Shown piece after piece: positions 58,115-64,000 of a DNA stretch of 64,000 nucleotides. Position numbers and translations under genes: made by a program. The stretch comes from Saururus chinensis (taxonomy: Eukaryota; Streptophyta; Magnoliopsida; Piperales; Saururaceae): the NCBI GenBank assembly GCA_035235625.1, contig CP141142.1, positions 42,387,644 to 42,451,643 of the forward strand, in the 5' to 3' direction. How positions within the stretch are numbered: position 1 is the first letter of the stretch; each line of letters opens with the position of its first letter. Under the pieces are notes generated by a model. The model was not told the origin of the DNA and ran no database searches. It saw nothing but the letters and a program-made list of their open reading frames with translations.

Positions 58115-59719
58115 ATTCTCTTGCTGAATTTGACTATACATTGGAGTACAAACGTGGCAAGAACAAATTGTCACTAATGCTTTGAGCTATAAGGCTGAGT
58201 TTGATGACCTTGCCACCCTACACCTAAACAAGTTAGTCTGTGTTAGCCAGTGTACAAGCGATTTATATGCTTGAATTTATGTTGCAATGGACAAGGATAG
58301 CCTAAAACCCTCTCTTCTCCAACAAGTAATCGAAGGTAAAACTCGCAACTTTTGAGTGGAAGATGGACTACTCATGACAAAGGAGATGCAGCTATATACA
58401 TCGAAGGTTGACAACCTAAGGGAGGATCTCCTTTAGGACTGCCACTCTGTGGGTAGGAACTTTATGTATTCATCGCACCTTAGTTCTATTGGAAAGGGGG
58501 TACTTTTGGCCCCACATAGGCAATAATGTTGAAGAGTATGTCCACATCTGCCTCATATGCCAACAAAATAAGGCAGAATGGGACAAACCACATGGTCTTC
58601 TTGAACCACTACTAGTGCCATAAGGACCATGGGAGAGTGTCTCCCTAGACTTCATCTCTGCCTTACCAAGGGTAAGCAGCTAATGATCGATCTTGTTCGT
58701 AGTCGATCATTTTTCAAAATATGCTCCCTTCATCCCGGCATCAAAGCATTGTACAGTCGAGGAAGCTGCACACCTATTCCTAAAAAAGTATTATCAAACT
58801 TTAGGGCATACCCCAAACCATTGTAAGCAACTGTGATGCGTGGTTCACTAGCCATTTTTGGATAGAGTTATTCAAGTTGTTGGGTTTGAAGTTAAACTTC
58901 TCCTCTAATATGCGTCACCAGACTAACTGTCAAACAAAATACATTAATGTCTTCCTTGAAGAGTACCTCTGCCACTTTATCAGTGTCAACCAAAAGAATT
59001 AGATGAACATCCTCGATGTCGCTCAATTCCCCTACAATCTCAAATGAAGTTCGACCACTAACCACAATCCCTTTGAGTTGGCCATTGGCCATCAACCGGC
59101 ATCACCGTATGCTCTAGCAACTGGAGATATGGGAAACAACCCATCCGATTTCCACCTGGCTGAAGATTAGCACCTCTAAACAGACATTGTCAAGGCCTAT
59201 CATGAGAATATCGCCCACCGAGCGAAGAAGTGAGCCAATAAAGGCTAAAAGCCTTACACATTCAAGGTAAGAGATTTGGTTCTTATCAGGATGAATCCAG
59301 CCCAACTGATGTTATTGTGGCAACTCCATTGAGTTTTAGTTCGCAAGTATGAAGATCCTATCCCCATCACTAAATGGGTCAGGAAAGCCTCTTATCAAGT
59401 CCAATTACTAGCCTGGATGTAGGTCCACCCAATCTTCCATATTAATTATCTCAAACCATACCATGTTGATGCCGAGGACCCCTCTAGAAACCAAATTGAT
59501 CGGGGTAATCCAAGGGTCACAACTGATATTCGAGTCTTAGAAGAAATTTTGGCGGATCGTGAAGTTCTTAGTGGCAAAAAGTAAATACATGAATTCCTCA
59601 TCAAGTGGCAGGGCCTTCCAAATAGCTAGGAGTCCGAATACGAGATCACCATTCAACAAACATACCATGTCAAAGCCTATCACTAGGAGCAGCGTCAACA
59701 TGGACATCAACATAACTAA
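58115..59719 (+). pseudogene. chromovirus (Ty3/gypsy) pol fragment: RNase H end, integrase, chromodomain
   Basis: The first residues, EFDYTLEYKRGKN, then NALSYKAE after a frameshift, are the end of the gypsy RNase H region. Degraded integrase follows (YVHICLICQQNKAEWD near 58530-58580, HGLLEPLPVP-like near 58595, SPYALATGD near 59105). Then come NYLKPYHVDAEDPS-like and a chromodomain TDIRVLEEILADREV ... HEFLIKWQGLP near 59525-59620. Stops and shifts occur throughout. Gag, protease and most reverse transcriptase are missing. Confidence 0.85.
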
Positions 59720-60059
59720 GTGGGGGAGAATGTCACATATCTGGTCCAGACATCTTTGTAAATACCTTTTTATGTCCTTCTTTATGTATTGTTTTTAATT
59801 TTTATGTAACCATGATCATAGAGCAAATTTTATTTGTTACTTTAGCAATATGTAAGAAATCTCTTATGCTATATAAGCGAAAGATAGTGAATACAATATG
59901 TCTTTATATTTATGTTCTTTTTCTTCTTTACAATGTATCATTCTTATTTCCCCTTATCTTTTATTTTCTAAGGCCTTTTGCACGTGATTCACACAACGCC
60001 TTGCCAAAAAAAAAAACTTATTATACTCAAAAATTTAACTTATTAAGCGCAAGGTCTCA
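59720..60059 (+). mobile_element. polypurine tract and 3' LTR of the chromovirus fragment
   Basis: gtgggggagaa at 59720-59730 is followed directly by TGTCACATATCTGG, the LTR start. A TATA-like gctatataagcg lies near 59868. The end at ggtctca (60059) is a guess from the TG...CA rule. Confidence 0.65.
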
Positions 60060-60899
60060 CAAGTGGAGCACAATAGCATGTCCATCGAACAAGGCTATGA
60101 CAGTTGCCTTTAATAAACACATGCACATTCACTAAGACTCCCCCCTAAACTCATAAACAACGTTACCCTCGATAGTCTCTTTTTCTAAGTCCAAAACATT
60201 TATTTATCATTGTCCTCTGAAGACGATCGCATCAGCAATTGTTTCACTCTGCCTACTTTTTTTTTTTCTTGGGGTTTCCCAACGCCTAAGCCTCCAATGG
60301 TCGGAGCGGCATTTGCGGGTGGCCCGAGTCTAGTTCCACTCCCTTACCAATGCCAAGCCCTCCGACTATGTCCCCGCTGTCATCTCCTTCAACCTTCATC
60401 GTCCGTACCTCATTTTCACATAATGCTTCCTATTTGGTGAAGAGCGTTCCAGTCGGATGGCGGCGATGTTCCAAAGACAATAAAACTTTTTGGCGATTAT
60501 AGCTAGGCGACGTGGAGGAATAATAGAAGCGGCGAAAACATTGGCTTCTAACTGCGACCTCCTAGTTTTGTGGCGGCAACTACTCGTTTTGTGGCTACGA
60601 CCAAAACAGCCGTAACCTGGTTTCGTGGCCTCGACCAGAATAGTCGCGGGGTCGAGACCATAAACTTAATCACAACTGTTCTGGCGAGACTAATATTGTA
60701 TACCCGAAATAATCTACATAAGGGGGCTTAGACCACGAGATTACTTAAGAGATTATTAGTTATTTTTTAATTATTAAAAAATTAATTATTATATTTATTA
60801 ATAAACTTTTACACTTTTATAATGGGCCCGTTAAAATTCTTTATTTAAGTACAAAAATTATACCCTAATCCGATTAGGAAAGAATTAATTGTCTGAGTC
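60060..60899. other. intergenic
   Basis: No gene was recognised. Repeated tggtcgcRRcc-type words (gtttYgtggc, ctcgaccagaa) occur at 60560-60690. Confidence 0.4.
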
Positions 60900-61960
60900 T
60901 GTTGTCCATCCTTGTCTCACCCTCCTTTCAGACGGCCACGCCGCCCTTCCCCTTTCCTTCCTGGCCACCATACCACTATTTTCCCCGTTCGTAGGCCGTT
61001 GTATTCCCCGCCGCAATGCAACATTAGTATCGTAGACTCGTTATGGATGCCTTATGCACCTCCACCGCCGCTGCAAGATCCTCCGCCCCTGCTGCCGGCA
61101 CTGATTCTGCCCAGAGTTTGGCCACTACCACGGCAGGGTCTGTCTCTTTGCACATAACCCTCTCCACAGCATACGATAGCCAAACAAGGTGCTGCTCTGC
61201 TGGTCATTCCGTGGATGACCAAGATGCAGGGGCTTCCCAAAGCCTCGGCCTTCGTCGTATCCGGCAATGCCTCGGCCTTTGTCGTATCCGACAAAGTATC
61301 TGCTTTTGTTGCCTCCGGTGTCGAGGGCGTGTAGCAACGGCCACCAAAGATCTTTGCATTCTACCAGTGCGTTTCGTCACCCCAGCCGCACCATCATTCA
61401 AGCCGCTGCCCAGATCCCCTCTTCCGAAATCACAACATCGCCAGCTACCTGGGACAAATCCGCCGTCTGTGCCAACCGAGTCGCCACCGGAGCTGGCTCT
61501 GCCAGTGCGGATCGTTTCTCGCTGCCACGTACAGCCACTTGACATTCCACAGGCTCGACGGTAGAATACCCCGAGATGACCATGGAGAGCACGCCGGACA
61601 TCGGACTTGTTCGCCGCAGACAAAGCCGCCTTCTCTTCCGAGGAGAGCTTCCTGCCTTCTTGCCGCAACAGTGACCTGAGTTCCAGCCGCCAGCGCCTCA
61701 AGATGCAGGGAGGAGCTGCGCTAGGGCAGCCCACTACGGGAGGAAGAATATGAAGCCTTTCCCACACCAGATCTCCTGCTCCATCATCGCCGGCAACCGC
61801 ACATGCGCCGCGACTGCTGCCTCGATGACATCGTCGTCTACTTCCCGCGGCCGCATTTCCTTCCAGCAATTGCGGCCGCATCTCTGCTGCGATCCTTCCG
61901 GGATTTTCTTGCCTTCGGAAAGGAAACAAAGAGCTCATTGTTTGTTAGAACTTAGAAGTA
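60900..61960. other. GC-rich island with overlapping open frames on both strands, origin unknown
   Basis: This 1-kb patch is clearly GC-richer than everything within several kb. It carries a 173-codon plus frame (61043-61564) and a 244-codon minus frame (61204-61938). The minus frame contains RKLSSEEKAALSAANKSDVR and RRALHGHLGVFYRR, which look protein-like. The plus frame is rich in S/P/A. A short repeat ctcggcctttgtcgtatccg lies near 61244-61295. I could not assign either frame to a family or see splice support. It may be a captured or decayed gene fragment. Confidence 0.35.
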
Positions 61961-62486
61961 GGAACCCTCACAGTTGCATGGCCCAGCGTTTATATCATGT
62001 GTCTCTTATGCGTCGCATAAGGATTTCATGCATGCCACTGAGTGACCACCCTATGCCCACTACCATCCATCTTACCTACTATTCTTGGTGCGAAGTACAT
62101 CCTAATATTCGTACACGTGAGGACTCAACTGTACTACATAATCAGCATCCTATTTGCCCCCTTTCAATTAAGTTTATGTAAATTTAAACAAAATATAGCA
62201 TAGTAAAAGATAAGGAAAAATGAGGTCCACCTCCTTAACCTTTTATTTAGCATGTAGTTTATATTAATAAGGCCCCTATTTTACTCCTAGAACTAATATT
62301 GGCTCAGCTATCTTACAAACCAATCCACCCATTAACTAAAAATTGCTTTAAGTCTCGCTAAATTGTTAAGGATGGTCTACCCATTAGTTAAGTGGACTCT
62401 CAACAGCTATTCCAAGTCGCCAATAAAGTGTTTATTGCCCAACAATCTTCCAGAACTATGGCCAAAGCTCTCAATCCGACCCTTAC
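61961..62486. other. intergenic
   Basis: No gene or repeat that I recognise. Confidence 0.35.
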
Positions 62487-64000
62487 TGTCACAACCCGAG
62501 ATTTGATAACATATATAAAGAGTTAAAAAGTAAAATCAGAACTTGTTCGGGTTGCAACCACACACGTATAACCATAAACGTAACAAAAATTATTTTATTC
62601 CCTAGGAAATATATTGTCTGTGTACAAACACATAAGTAAAGATATAAACAAGTTTTCTCAAGCCAAAAATATGAAAATATACTCCGTGCTTATAGAGGGA
62701 AGAGCCACCCGTGCTCATAGGGCACCGGGATCTAAAGAGCAGAGAGTTTTCCCATGATACTCTATACCCTAGTGCACGTAGCCTTGATAGTTGCCCTTCG
62801 TTAGGGGCAAATCAGGAATCTTGCCTTTCATTAGGGGCTCACCAGGCTAATATGCGTACGGTGTATCCGATTCCAAACCAGATTTACCTGTGTACTCTCA
62901 ATTATAGAACTCTATTGGTACGTCTACCAATTTGAATTCCAAACAATTAAATCTCCTATATGTCTAACTTAAACGAAAATTTCCTTCTCTTTTTCTTCTT
63001 CCACGAAGATCAATCTAGCATCGCCTTTACAAGTCATTGTCGTGTTACTAACAATGATTATAAAGGTAGGGTGAGTCACTCATTCCAACGAGACAGTTAC
63101 CCCTTCTCTATCTCATCTTAGTAGCTCGGTGGTCATGATTGTACGTATTTTCTAAAATTATTTTAATAGAGCAACAATTCCATAAAAACCATCTTTCAAT
63201 CTTACTATACTTTTAAAAAAGTGGCGAAGCTAGATTTTTTTTTATATCACATTTAACATAAAGCATAATTCCTAATTAAATTCAAAAGATAAACACTTAA
63301 TAAATCAAGTATATGAGTCAATTCTAAAATATACATGGAAATAACTAGAATTATTCATATAAACTTTTAAAGACAACCAATGTAAGTATTTATGTCATAA
63401 AAGAGGATAAAAGCCCCTACCTCGATTTTTGAGCGAGAAAATAAATGATACTCCGAGTAGTCCAAAATTAAATAGCAGATTTCAGGGCTATAGAAATCTC
63501 AAAACAGAAAAATAATCTTGCCATGATATCCAGCATGCTCAATTTTGGTAGAAACGCCTCTTAAATGACTTAAATTAGAATTAAAACGAGGAATAAATGA
63601 AGAAAAGAAGTTTTAGAATGAACTAAATCAGAACTTACTGTTATTTATAGAGAAACAGAAGTGACGCACGTCTGACGCATGCCAGACACGCATCACATGT
63701 CTAACCCGTAACTGGCACGCATCAGACGCGTCATTGATGCGTGTGAGATGCACGTCATATTTATGATGTGTGTCAAATTTATGACATGCGCTTCTGACGC
63801 GCGTCAAATTTCTGACGCTCTATTCATAAAATATATTTTATTTTTAAAAAAGTTTAAAAACATTATATCTTCTTATCCCGATGTCGGAATCACGCGTTCT
63901 TTGTACCGATGGACTCGTATGAACAAGCTCTTCGAAAATAGGCTAAAGTTGGATAGGTTATCTCACATTGTTAAATTGGGTCCCGCCCATATGACACATT
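62487..64000 (+). mobile_element. large LTR (family C, related to the LARD LTR), cut by the window edge
   Basis: It starts TGTCACAACCCGAG. Internally it has gctcatagggcacc and gagttttcccatgatactc, as in the LARD interior. Near the right edge gcgttctttgtaccgatRgactcgtatgaacaag resembles 50905-50950 in the LARD LTR. The end is outside the window. 63660-63830 contains many tgacgc/gacgcgtc words. Strand is not certain. Confidence 0.6.
63660..63832. repeat. cluster of degenerate TGACGC / GCGTCA repeats
   Basis: About ten copies of tgacgc, gacgcgtc, gacgcacgtc or atgcgtgt-type words are spaced roughly every 10-20 bp. They include cgcatcagacgcgtcattga and ctgacgcgcgtcaaattt. Several are palindromic. 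They lie inside the LTR. Confidence 0.75.

Noticed and set aside
58470-59305. Short minus frames of 61-67 codons
   Set aside because: They are antisense to the decayed chromovirus pol.
1-64000. CRISPR arrays, bacterial operons, organelle insertions, tRNA/rRNA genes
   Set aside because: None seen; spaced direct repeats here are tandem duplications or LTR words, and no plastid or mitochondrial gene sequence was recognised.

Overview
The window is nuclear DNA of a flowering plant. The genes have many short exons with GT-AG introns and clear plant homologues: a CYP84A lignin P450, an HOL-type thiol methyltransferase, PDX2, a TMEM115/RBL19 protein and a Root_cap protein. Between them lie AT-rich stretches and nested LTR retrotransposons. 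I cannot name the species. There are no tRNA, rRNA, CRISPR or bacterial features.

Layout. 1-538 (-): the last part of a CYP84A (ferulate/coniferaldehyde 5-hydroxylase) gene, running off the left edge. 0.85-3.3 kb: repeats, including pieces resembling the 5' flank and intron 3 of the methyltransferase gene further right. 3346-7716 (+): a Ty1/copia element with a perfect target duplication, two nonsense codons and most of its reverse transcriptase deleted. 9180-12937 (+): an eight-exon thiol/halide methyltransferase. 14.0-16.5 kb: dispersed repeats and MITEs. 17159-22454 (-): an older, badly decayed copia element. 22755-25700 (-): a glycosyl hydrolase family 9 (endo-beta-1,4-glucanase) pseudogene in four recognisable exon pieces. 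27777-31201 (+): PDX2, seven exons, intact. 33427-38708 (+): RBL19/TMEM115-like protein, eight exons, intact. 41235-41576 (+): a possible small membrane-anchored protein with no family. 44664-45872 (+): a secreted Root_cap-domain protein, two exons, with a TATA box. 46.8-47.6 kb: second copy of a dispersed repeat, carrying a MITE.

From 48465 to the right edge the sequence is nested retrotransposon debris. A minus-oriented element with large LTRs and a non-coding interior (LARD-like) carries a 738-bp TIR element in its left LTR and a 2.8-kb solo-LTR-like insertion in its right LTR; each LTR supplies the empty site for the insertion in the other. A fragment of the second LTR family abuts a decayed chromovirus (Ty3/gypsy with chromodomain) pol and 3' LTR. 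A GC-rich island of unknown origin lies at 60.9-62.0 kb, and another LTR runs off the right edge.

The cellular genes do not form a pathway: PDX2 makes ammonia for vitamin B6 synthesis, RBL19 is a Golgi membrane protein, the Root_cap protein is secreted, and the methyltransferase handles thiocyanate/sulfide/halides. I found no convincing undescribed system. The most informative features are gene relics (GH9 pseudogene, orphan CYP84A exon, dismantled duplicate of the methyltransferase locus) and the nested transposon stratigraphy.
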